Assembly (NCBI GenBank): GCA_963281155.1
Contig: CAUJLY010000006.1
Location: forward strand, 8,494,001-8,558,000
Length of the DNA: 64,000 nt
Reading direction: 5' to 3'
Source: Rhabditophanes sp. KR3021
Taxonomy: Eukaryota > Nematoda > Chromadorea > Rhabditida > Alloionematidae
Below, in pieces: positions 26,956 through 37,118 of the stretch (the first letter of the stretch is position 1; each line of letters starts with the position of its first letter). The notes under the pieces are model-generated. The model worked only from the letters and a program-made list of their open reading frames with translations, made no database searches and was not told where the DNA came from. A program made the position numbers and the translations under genes.

Positions 26956-27425
26956 TTTATTAATTAATACTATTAATATACATATTTGTGTCCGTCGTAA
27001 CATGATTCATTCATTTTGGAGCTGTTACCCAAATAAAAAATCGTGGCACTTCGTGACCTTTTTTCGTATCTTTCAATGATGTTTAAGCTTTAAAAGTTCT
27101 AATTGACGTATGCTTTTAAAAATAAAATGGTTTGATTGTATAACGAGAAATCGAATCATATGCTCTTCCAACAACTTCAAATTAAAAGGAAGGCTTTTTG
27201 TGGTTCTAGACTTTTACATAGGAAGTTAAGGCTATCATAGAAGGGTTGCCGATTTTGCCGGATACACGAATTTACATTAAAATATATCACACATCCTGTT
27301 TATTTAAAAGAGATATGTTTTTGGCCTTTTGTAAGACTACATTAATTTTCATGGGTATATAAGAAAATATCATTTCAAGATCCCAATTATTAAAAATATC
27401 CTAATTCTACTTTTTCTTGACAAAA
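26956..27425. other. WDR31-globin spacer (470 nt)
   Basis: Contains the WDR31 poly(A) hexamer at 27032-27037 and then AT-rich sequence up to the globin ATG. The spacing and shared strand would allow a nematode operon, but a separate promoter is equally possible. Confidence 0.4.
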
Positions 27426-28093
27426 ATGTACAGAACTTTAAGCTGCCAACTGTCTAAGAAGGCAACTGCTAGCAAATGCTGCAAAGAAGAAATCGAGAAG
27501 CTTCTCGAAGTTGACGAAGAACCATTACCTTGCGACATTGGTAAGATACATTAAATATCTGTTTGTTCAACGTTAATTTAGGTGACGCTTTAGAGATGAA
27601 TAAGTTAACAGAAAAAAGATGTGATATCATCAAAGAAACATGGGAAATTTACAAACAAGATGGTATTAACAATACTATCAAGATTTTCTTTCATCTTTTT
27701 ACCGAGCATCCCGAATACAAGTATATTTGGCCTCAATTTCGAGGTATTCCAGATAGTTCTTTTATTTTGTCATCAGCATTAAGAAACCACGCCGAAGTTT
27801 ATACTGCCGGTCTGTCAATTATCATCAACAACATGCACAATAAAGCCAAAATGTATGCACACATAAAAAAGATAGCTTATGCACATGTCAAATGGATTAT
27901 TCACCAATCGCATGTTCAAAACATGGTTCCAGGGCTCATGATGGTCCTAAAAGACAAAGTACCTCATTTTGACGATTCAATTGAAGATGCCTGGAAAACT
28001 TTGTATGGTGTTATTGGATCTTTACTTGAACAATTTAAAAATGATTACAAAAAGGAGGCATTGATTTTGCGGTCAGCATCGTTAAAGCAATAA
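27426..28093 (+). CDS. Globin-fold haem protein (nematode GLB-like)
   Basis: Exons 27426-27540 and 27582-28093 sum to 627 nt (208 aa), joined in phase 1. The first exon encodes a roughly 40-residue N-terminal extension with a CC pair (ATASKCCKEE). The globin domain follows: A helix KLTEKRCDIIKETWEIYKQD, the CD corner YIWPQFRG with Phe at CD1, the E helix LRNHAEVYTAGL with His at the E7 position, and the F helix IAYAHVKWIIHQSHV with the proximal F8 His. The H helix WKTLYGVIGSLLEQFKNDY ends the domain. Both haem ligands are present, so a hexa- or penta-coordinate haem protein is likely. The role could be oxygen or redox sensing, since nematode globins are mostly neuronal. A poly(A) hexamer is at 28124-28129. 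The gene is 470 nt downstream of WDR31 on the same strand. Confidence 0.88.
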
Positions 28094-28635
28094 AGAGGTG
28101 GTTAATGCTGCCAAGAATTGTCAAATAAACTTTCAATTTCCGAATTTTATATGTCCCCTAAGCTTGATTTAACATGATTATATAAAAAAGAAGCATACTG
28201 ATCAAAAAACTTAATAGATACTAATTTGAATATATACCGTTTATGATCTTGATTCCACTTTACTCCTTTAAAAAACTTTTAACAATCGAATAAAATTAAT
28301 TTGCAATTACATTTCCTAATGGATTTAATATCAAGCAAAATAGGATAAAAGGGGCCAAAAAATTAGATTTTTATGATTCATTTCACTATTCCTCAATCTG
28401 GGCTAATCACGTTTTGCTGGCAGAATCAGTGTTCATGTCATCGTACAATAATGCAATTGAAGGGACATGTACCATTATTACACTGCCAAAAACATCTAGT
28501 TTCTATAAATAAAGAGAAATCATCAGTCATAGGCCTGAGTGTTTGTGTACAAGCAGTATAAAATTGTTCGTTTATTGGGGGATTATCATTAGAACATTTA
28601 CCAATTTACTTGATTTAGAATATTTTTATTTGCAG

Positions 28636-28966
28636 AACAAAAATTAAAGCTACAATCAAATTCCACGGTCAGAAAATCATCGATGGGACAGTTGTTGACG
28701 AGTCTGCTAATGCAGAAGGCCGTGTTTCCATTCTTCAGTCTACCGATGAAATCGAAACCTACTCTGATACTGGCCTTCCGACTCGCCTCAAGATGGACAA
28801 GCTTGAGAGCACACTTCTTGCTACTCCTAAGCATGGAGAGTCCATTAAAGAGACTCAAATCAACATGGAAGCTATTGATGGATTAGTTCAACCCAACTAT
28901 GAGGACGGTGAAGTCTTTATAAACCATGATATTTTTGGACCGGATTTGTCTTTTTTAATTTTATGA
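28636..28966 (+). CDS. Unidentified terminal exon, upstream exons unresolved
   Basis: After a good acceptor (TTATTTGCAG at 28626-28635) an open frame runs about 110 codons to a TGA at 28964-28966. It includes KIKATIKFHGQKIIDGTVV, LPTRLKMDKLESTLLATPKH and VQPNYEDGEVFINHDIFG. Third codon positions are clearly richer in G+C than in neighbouring genes (runs of CTC, GCC, AAG, ACC), and several frames are open at once, as expected for GC-richer coding DNA. The required incoming phase is 2. A protein-like frame at about 28321-28512 (HYSSIWANHVLLAES, then AIEGTCTIITLP) may be an upstream exon, but no convincing donor in phase was found. I do not recognise the family. Confidence 0.45.
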
Positions 28967-29232
28967 TCATCATCGTCTGTTACTATTTTCGCAATTGAAA
29001 AAGCAACTATTTAATTAAAAAAATCGAAAAACTCAATACTAAATTGAATGGCAGCTATTTCGAAATAAAATATTATGCAAAAGAAACGTTTTGAATATAC
29101 TTTGAACTCATTTATTGATACCCCTTTGTTTTGAATAAACTTTAGTATATTTTATAAAAACGTGTACATTTAATGTTTAAAATAATAGAACAGCATATTG
29201 GTATCGAGGTACATATATAAATTTGTTTTTGT

Positions 29233-30044
29233 TTATTGTTTCTTTCTATCCTTTAACTTCCCTTCTTCATGGAGAGCACATAAGATCAAATATTGGGCTG
29301 CAAAGTATGTAGTCAAAATGAGCACTTCTGAGTAGGGAAAACGATGCCCAGTATTTGACAACAAAAGAACTGAATCAGAAATAAAGAAAAAGATGAAACC
29401 AGCAAAACGGAGTTTGTGGAAAGCTTGGGCATTCTCGTACTCGATGCATCCACCAAGATACATTGATCCCGAGATCAAAAGTGGAACAGCCAAGATTGCA
29501 GAATAAATCATTAAAATGATTGTACTGATAAGATCTTCGTCTAATTTTGGTACCAAGAAGAGTTGATTAATAACGGCTCCATATACGACGACCGGAATGG
29601 TAAGAGGAATGTAAAGATGCTTCAATTTTCTGTAAAATGTTTTCTAAAAGAAATTGATTTTTATTATGATTTAATGTGGTTGTGCGTGTGAAAGTGATGG
29701 TGAGTTGTCGTTCATTGACTTACCAAATAAAACATGTGTCCTATCCCAAAAGCTACAGCACCGATAACTAAACCACTGATGTTGTTATGTAAAAAGGCGA
29801 TCAAGAAATCACCAATCGCACCAAATAACAGAGCAGTAGTTTGAATCTTTCTGTACTTCTCATTGACGGCAGTGTTGCCAAGATAAGTCAAGACAGACAA
29901 AGCAAGCACGGGTAAGGTTTTGAAAAAAATATAGTTAATATCAAGAGTATATTCAAACCCATTTGTAGATATTCCAAAAAAGGCAATTAATGTTATATAA
30001 ATAGGCAAGACATTTAAGTGTATCATTTTACTAAAAGTTAACAA
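29233..30044 (-). CDS. TMEM86 / YhhN-family lysoplasmalogenase
   Basis: Two minus-strand exons, 30044-29724 and 29643-29233, joined in phase 0 (243 aa). The protein is almost entirely hydrophobic, with about eight TM helices. Family landmarks include LFGAIGDFLIAF, the GAVAFGIGHMFYL block, and FIFFISDSVLLL near the C-terminus. These supply the conserved acidic residues (GD, SD) expected in the YhhN/TMEM86 active site. Known role of TMEM86B: hydrolysis of the vinyl-ether bond of lysoplasmalogens in the ER membrane, releasing a fatty aldehyde and a glycerophospho-base. The C-terminus is short and basic (KDRKKQ), possibly an ER-retention signal of the dilysine type; that is an inference. The ATG at 30044 is the first in-frame Met; 30026 is an alternative. 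Confidence 0.85.
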
Positions 30045-32065
30045 CAGTTATGAAAAAGTATTAGGAAGTTTTGTGTGTTTATAGCAAAATAAAGCAGGTG
30101 ATTACCAACGTTATAGTCTTACTTTCAAATGAGTTGGGCCTACCTATAAGATAGCCGTCAAAAAATTTTGATGTTCTTGAAGATAAGATTGAATATTCTA
30201 CATTAAGAAGGAGAGCAGTTGCTTTATGGTCAATTGTTTGCTTATATTTAATAGCGTTATCTTGTGATATGTGATGAAAAAACATCTTAATCCCAATGAA
30301 AATTAAAAAAAAGTCATATAAGATTAAAGTTTGCGTTATTTGACAATGCCCGAGGAAAGGAGTTAAAAGTTGTTTTGAGGGTATGAGCACGTGTGCTATT
30401 TGAAAAAAACCGAAGACTAAATATTAAAATAGACAATAAACAAAGTGTCTATATTTTTCGTAACCTTTATGCTTTGTCTACACTACAAATAAGGTATTAA
30501 ATAATTTGAATAGACTACAATTAGCTACAACAAATACAGACACTAGTATACTAATTATGATCAAAATTTTAGATATACTACGTTATTAGTAAAAGACAAC
30601 GTGACAACTTTCGTTTTTTATCAATGCAACGCATTTGTTTGCTCATTTGTTGGAAAATATCTCCGTTTTTTATCAGCTAAAGTTTGTTTATATTTATTTG
30701 TAAATAAATACAACTGAAATTGAATTTACATCCAAGATATTATTGTATTAATATCAATCAATTTATAATAGGGGATTTATTCAGTATATGCAACGTAGTT
30801 GTTTTGATGTTATTACGTATTTTCATGGAGTTAACATCAAATTCGCCAAAACAAACAATTAATCAAATTTTCAAATTTACCACAAATGTATTTCAGTCTC
30901 AAAAAATCCTTACTCGGATGTTAATGGAAGACACAAGAAGAGATTGAATCTCCTGATAACTTCACCAATTATCAAATAATTAAACTAATTTTACTTATAC
31001 TATAAGAAAAGATTAAAGACATTGTCCCTTTCAGAGACATTTAAGTAGCATCATTTTTAATAGTGTGGTTATTACTTTATTAAAAAATACATTGAAATCT
31101 GAGTTTAAACATTAATTCAAGCTTAAGGCAAAGCCATAAATAATTGCTATCACATAATTTACCAAAATAAGCTTTTGCATTTGTTTCCGAGATGAGATAA
31201 ATATTTATTTAAACTTAATAACAAAAAAATGTTCCTCACTATTACATCATCACTACCAATCAAATTTTTTTATTTTCAAGTACTTGTCATTTTGATTTTT
31301 TAAAAACAACTGGTATTCAATCATAAAATGAGTATTTACAAGGTTTTTTGATATTTTGAAAATGACTCGAAATCAAATATTGCCAGACAAACAAGTAACC
31401 TTTTGACGGGCAATTTTCAGATATCTCAAATAATTTTTTTAAAGTATTTTCTTGGAAACATGCTAAAGAATACTTTGAAACTTAATTATGATTTAAACCA
31501 TAAGCCTTAAAGCTTTAACCACGGATTTATGTAAACATTAAAACAAGATCCAACATTACTTAAGGTTATATAAATTTATTTACTTTTTGCCCTCCAATAA
31601 TGCGTATGTCGAACTGGATAATATGCAGATTAAGTGCTCTTCGAAATACAGATCTTAAAAGAATCAACTTTTGCATTACATTAAAGGCTTTTCTTAGATT
31701 AATTGGATATACATTATTTCTCGTGTATGTAATTAAGTGTATGTTGAAAACAAACATAAATTACTTATACAGTTATATCAAAAAGTGTACTCATGGGTCC
31801 TGCTAAAAATATAACCAACCCAACTTTATATCTCCCCCAAAATACAACGAGGTAATAGAAATGAGATGGTGGAATTTAGCACTTGTCACAAAAAGAAACG
31901 AACTAGGACCTTCATACAATTTATATACACGCCTTATTGTAGATGAAGAAATATAAAGCTAAGAACGAAATGTGATTCATTTGACATTATTTTTTTAAAC
32001 CTTGGTCTTTTCTTTTTTTAATATTTCTCTAAAGATACTTACTTATTTGGAATATTTATTCACAT
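30045..32065. other. Intergenic between divergent genes, no supported gene
   Basis: About 2 kb between the TMEM86 gene (-) and the intronless GPCR (+). An open frame at 30390-30079 (-) and one at 31600-31806 (+) have no recognisable features and look random. The region probably holds both promoters. Confidence 0.45.
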
Positions 32066-33289
32066 ATGTTTAATTTACAAAATTTGGTTAATGGTTATAT
32101 GACAGCCATTTTTGTATTTTTTGGTGTTATATGCAATGTGGCTTCTGTTTGTTTTTTGAAAATTCATTTGAATCCTAATTTTAAATTTACGAGAAAAGAT
32201 TTTGCTTCACAATGCGCAAATTGCAACACTGAAGATGGGAAGAAAATTGCCAAAGATGGGGATACTTTGACAGAATATAAAAATGGGTTTAGATTAATTA
32301 AAACACACAGTAGTACGCAAAATATACTTGGATCAGCAAATTCAAAACCACGTATTTATATTTACCTACTATGGATAACAATGTGTGATACGGCACTTCT
32401 GATATTTGCCTTTTTAATGTATAGTGCTCCTACAATAGCCGGTCACGAATATTCAAATTATTATATTCCATGGTATCCTACAACCTACACCTTCTGCAAT
32501 ACAACAATGGTAGCCTCAGTTTGGTTGATGTGCGCACTAATGTATGATAGGTATCGAGCTCTATCAGCCCGATTAACAGTTGCCTTATCTTCATCTCACA
32601 AAAACGCGAAGAAAATTCATCAGATTTTGGCGATAGTATCTGTCTCTGCCTTCATTTATACTTTACCCAGATTTTTCGAGTTAAAAGTTGTTTACGTACC
32701 ACACTTGGATGCTGTCATCCTAAATGATACTGAAATTAGTGAAGGCTCTTACACGACTCGTTTCTTCGCAGAACCCTACCAAACAGATCTTGTTAGAAGC
32801 AAATTTTATATGATTGGGTATAGAGTAATTGGGGGATTTTTGTTTTATTCCTTGATACCTTATATACTTTTGTTTGGAGCATCAGCGCGGATTTCATATA
32901 TCTTGCATACGGCAGCTAAAGCAAGACAACGAATGGTGTCATTAGCAATTAGGAACACTCAAACTAGCGATTCTGAAAAGATTTTGATGGCTGTCATGGC
33001 GAAGTTTTTACTTTCTCGTTTCATGCCAACAGCTTTGGACGTTGTTGAAAGTTTACTAGGAGCGGATTCCTTCAATGAAGGCGCATCCTATACTACAATC
33101 TTCATAGACACCAGCAACTTCATCATCGTCATCGCCAGTACATCCAATTTCCTAATCTATTACCTCCTGTCTCATGCCTTTCGAAACACAGTCCATGGTC
33201 GTTCATCCTTCCGTCGCCATCCTACCAACATGCAATGTAATTTGTCGTTACTGAAAATTCCATCCAATATTTCACAAGAAGACCAATAG
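32066..33289 (+). CDS. FMRFamide-receptor-like GPCR, single exon
   Basis: One uninterrupted frame of 407 aa. TM1 is YMTAIFVFFGVICNVASVCF. TM2 is IYIYLLWITMCDTALLIFAF, ending in the SAPT motif that resembles the SLP of FMRFamide receptors. TM3 is VASVWLMCALMYDRYRAL with an intact DRY. TM4 is QILAIVSVSAFIYTLPRFFE, TM5 lies in GGFLFYSLIPYILLFGAS, TM6 starts at EKILMAVMAKFLLSR, and TM7 is IIVIASTSNFLIYYL (SNFLIYY in place of NPxxY, common in this nematode family). A neuropeptide receptor coupled to G proteins at the neuronal surface is likely. Odd points are the absence of introns, while neighbours have many, and an unusually long first intracellular loop of about 60 residues (residues 33-91). 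Confidence 0.85.
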   Translation: MFNLQNLVNGYMTAIFVFFGVICNVASVCFLKIHLNPNFKFTRKDFASQCANCNTEDGKKIAKDGDTLTEYKNGFRLIKTHSSTQNILGSANSKPRIYIYLLWITMCDTALLIFAFLMYSAPTIAGHEYSNYYIPWYPTTYTFCNTTMVASVWLMCALMYDRYRALSARLTVALSSSHKNAKKIHQILAIVSVSAFIYTLPRFFELKVVYVPHLDAVILNDTEISEGSYTTRFFAEPYQTDLVRSKFYMIGYRVIGGFLFYSLIPYILLFGASARISYILHTAAKARQRMVSLAIRNTQTSDSEKILMAVMAKFLLSRFMPTALDVVESLLGADSFNEGASYTTIFIDTSNFIIVIASTSNFLIYYLLSHAFRNTVHGRSSFRRHPTNMQCNLSLLKIPSNISQEDQ

Positions 33290-36200
33290 CCAAAAATTGG
33301 TATGCTTTTTATCTTTTTCAAAAATTAGTATTCACTGCATAGTATAAATTTATTTATTATAACCTTTCATTTTTAAATTACTTAATGCTCTTTTAGGTGC
33401 TTATTATGTTCATCTGATATATACTTAGTTAATGGTTATTTTCAAGAAAAGCGAAACACTTGCATTAATATATCATTATGACAAGGGTAAAAATATATTT
33501 CTTAAAGAGGAAAACGTGTCACAATTGCCTTCGATGGCAAGGAAATAATAAATGTGATTAGTAACAAATTGATATCACGGAAGAGTGGTTTATTTTTGGG
33601 TGAAGTTAAAAAGTTGGTAATGAACAAAGTGCGACTTTTTAACGATGCTTTATGGGTATAAATCTAAACTAATTGTAAATTAGACTATTTGTTACACATG
33701 ATATCATATTTCAAAGATTTGTTCCTCTTAACATATATACATATTATTAATTGTTCCTTGTTTTTTAGCAAAAGTGATCTTCCATATCAATAATATGTAA
33801 AAATATACATTTATTTTCTGAGTAGATAAAAGTTTTTTAACTAATTAATAATTAGGCATCTAATTGTAATTGCCAAAAGTTGGCTCTTTACAGCGAGTCA
33901 ATTTTACCCAAAATACTATGAAAAATATTTTAGCCTTACTTTTTATTGCCAGGCAAAGTGTCTCTACTTTATTCAAATTCATTTTGACTTACTTTTAATA
34001 ACATTATAAAGCTAACAATTATTACTTTGTAATATTATAATTAATTTAATTGCTTATAGAAATAAAGGATATATCGACTGGTATTTGAAGATGCAAATCA
34101 TTTCCTTATTATGATATCAATTGCAAATACGTTATTTATTTCGACACAACAACAACTCCGAACAGCACAATATGATTGCTTTAGTGGTAATTTAAATATT
34201 CATCTGAGATTTTAAATAAACGAACAAAGCAGGCTAGTGAATATGAATCTAATACAAATCATCTAGTAGGAAACAAAATAGTTGAGTAAATCTTAATTAT
34301 TCTCAACGTTGTGCGGAAAAAGCTAAACTAAGGCGACTTCAATAATTGCCAAAATTCATTTGAAAAAGTACAGTACGGCGTTATATGACATCTTATCAGA
34401 TGAAATAACTCTACAACAATAAGGCAACCATTGGAATTTCACACGTTCAATTACGAGGCCAACTTTTTTTATAAATGTCAGTTCAACTGGTGAAAATCAA
34501 TTGGCCCCTGTAATGAAAATTTGTTGCGTTCAAAAAGTTATATACATAAAGCTAGTTTATGTGTTGCTTCCAATTTTGAATAAATTATGATGAGTTATTG
34601 GCGTATAAGATCTCAAATTAATCTTTTATGTTTATATTCTGGTAGATTCTTGATGGAGTAGAACCAGATAAAAGATAATGAGACACGTGCGGGAGTACGT
34701 TTATTCAAAATAATAAATTAGGAAAAGTCTGATATTACTAGAACGTAAGATCTTATGGTGGAATAAACATATAAATATTAACATTAGCTAGAAACTAATG
34801 AATGATTTTTGGAATAAGTATGATCATTTACATTAAATGTTACATTGTCGATCACTAATGCTTTCAAAAATAGAGAAAATGAGCAAAAACTTTATTTTAA
34901 CCGAATAACTTGTTCATCGGATATATTTAGATCGCTGGATAATTTTATGAATAATTGCTTCACATTGGAACTGTACACATTTTTGGAGAAGAAAGTTTTA
35001 TCTACCTTTCTCCTGAATATTTTATCTTGATTCACTTTTAATAAAAGGAGTCTCTTGGCATTATCATTTTCTCAGTATAGTGAAATACTTAAATCATAAT
35101 TAAAATTCCGATTTTTGATTAAAAAATTCTAACAGCCTCACGAATATGCAAAATATAAATAAATATTTTTCAATCTTTGAATTTTTCTCCGACCAGTTTG
35201 TTGATTTATATCATATGCATTGCATTAAAATGGGAGTATATAATGCCTTTGGGTTTAAGAAAAGTATTTGATGTGTTTTTTACGCATGAAAACATTTTTA
35301 TAAACACTTGTACATCGAGGATACTCTATACAAAAGTCAAATGTTATTTCTTTTAAATTTAGAAAATTCTTTTTATTTGATCTTCTTTCATTTTATTTGG
35401 AAATAAATACTCCGTTATGGTCGGTTCAAAATATGAAAGATGTATTCCAATATTTTTATTTGAATTCGTATATATAATAATTCACGAAATGAATGCTTCA
35501 CTTGGAACAATATCTATAAATTATTAATCAGACAATTTTCATTATTACTATTACATTAACAATAATTAGTAGACATTAATTTTATTTTATGACATTGCAA
35601 AGCAAAACATACAGTTGAAGTTACAGAGGTAGTTGTTTTGATTAATAAAATAATTGACTTGGTAATTTTTCAAAGTATTTGTCTGTTCAACGTTAATTTT
35701 TTAATGAGATAATCCAATTTGATATCTGATTTGTTATGTGCATTCAAAATATTTATGCCGGAAGTGATTAGAAAGGTCTACAAAATACTTAAGCCACCGA
35801 AAGCGAATCATTTGTATTGATAGTAGGTTATTGTTAATGTTCTTTTCTATTTACTGTTTTGTAATAATTTATCTGTTTCGCTATACCAACAAAAGAAGTT
35901 TTGTCAAATGAATTATGTATGAGAGTTGATTTAAAGTTGAGTATGTACGTAAGTTTCCATTTTAATGCCATTGTTTTAAATTTTAATCGTTTACTGGTTT
36001 AACTCTCAATAACGGCAAAACCATTTGAACCATGTTGTGATATTTCGGGAAAAATTAAAATGATATTCAAATAAATACATATGTCTTTTCAAAAAATACA
36101 TTTACTTTGCCCGATCTCCTATCAATTGCCTAAGTTTTAAAGTGATATTAAAAAAGAAGATAATTTATTAAGTCATATGAAAGATTTAATAAAACGAATT

Positions 36201-36693
36201 GACAGGCTTTTATCAAGATAATTAATTTAATTAAGTTGAAAAAATAATAGATTCTCTTTTTGCAATAAAAGAAATTAATCAAATGAGTGTAATGAGTGTA
36301 ATATGTGCCATTGTTTTAAATTCATTGGAATCGGAAGAGAGAAAGGCCCTCAATGTGGATAATGAAAGTGTAGGTTTGTTGTTGTAGCCACGTGAAGGAC
36401 ACGTACATATTATTTATAAATAAGAAGGCTATTATTAAATATATAGATATCTTTTGACTGTTCCAGATCAGGCAATTGAAAACATTCAAATTGATGTTTT
36501 TAAATTTGTTTAAACATAAATCCACCCAAGTACACCTACTCTCACACCGAGGGTTGACGTTTTGTGATGATAGTAAAAGTGATTAGTAAAGAAAAGCTTT
36601 ATCAATCATGATTTTTATCTAAAGATACGAATGGCTATATGTGTGTATCAGATGTTATATATTGGTGTAAATACTCGTTTGTTTAATGTAAAT

Positions 36694-36721
36694 GAGGATC
36701 GCACAAAAAGTGTGATCCCTC
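36694..36721 (+). promoter_or_regulatory. Hairpin upstream of K2P gene
   Basis: GAGGATCGCAC, a five-A loop, and GTGTGATCCCTC form an 11-bp stem with one bulged C and one G-T pair. It is much more GC-rich than its surroundings. It lies about 400 nt upstream of the K2P start codon. Function is unknown. Confidence 0.4.
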
Positions 36722-36828
36722 TATTGATAATATATTATCAGGCACAAAGTTGTAAATAAATTTAGCCGGTGCTTAGGTTGGGACACAACTACAAGGCTAA
36801 AATTAAAAGAAAAAGCAAAAGCCTGTTC

Positions 36829-36846
36829 GCTGATAGGCCAATCAGC
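36829..36846. promoter_or_regulatory. Palindrome with CCAAT and GATA cores
   Basis: GCTGAT and ATCAGC flank AGGCCA, giving a 6-bp inverted repeat that contains a GATA core and a CCAAT box. It sits in a locally GC-richer patch about 280 nt before the channel ATG. A promoter element is plausible but unproven. Confidence 0.3.
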
Positions 36847-37024
36847 ATTGATAGCATTAAGGTCAGCCATATAGATGGTGGCAAGTTGCTATCAAATTGC
36901 GTTTCATAAGAACAAAAAAATTGTTTGGATATACGACTTATTGAGACCTCAAAAATATTATTTTATATTGTGTCTAATGGAGTAGGAAAATCTAATAATA
37001 TATATTGAGAAGCAATTATTATAT

Positions 37025-37080
37025 TTGGATTGAAGTATTATTATTTAAATTGGATTGAAGTATTTATATTATTTAAATTG
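37025..37080. repeat. Short tandem duplication (25-28 bp, two copies)
   Basis: TTGGATTGAAGTATT followed by ATTATTTAAA occurs at 37025-37049 and again, with a 3-nt insertion, at 37050-37077. A third TTG start follows. It sits immediately upstream of the K2P coding start. Confidence 0.75.
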
Positions 37081-37118
37081 AAACTATATGATTGTAATTG
37101 GATGGAAAGTACAAGACC

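Larger units (their letters stand above)
33290..37118. other. Intergenic region upstream of the K2P channel
   Basis: About 3.8 kb without a supported exon. The last 500 nt hold a hairpin (36694-36721), a short palindrome containing CCAAT (36829-36846) and a tandem duplication just before the coding start (37025-37080). They are plausible promoter-proximal elements of the channel gene. Confidence 0.4.

Noticed and set aside
30079..30390. Open frame just upstream of the TMEM86 gene, same strand
   Set aside because: Hydrophobic but without conserved TMEM86 motifs, and no donor joins it in phase to the gene; treated as upstream non-coding sequence.
34547..34570. ATAAAGCTAG, resembling the start of miR-79
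   Set aside because: The local fold is only a short palindrome (CATAAA/TTTATG) and the partner arm expected of the miR-9/79 precursor is missing.
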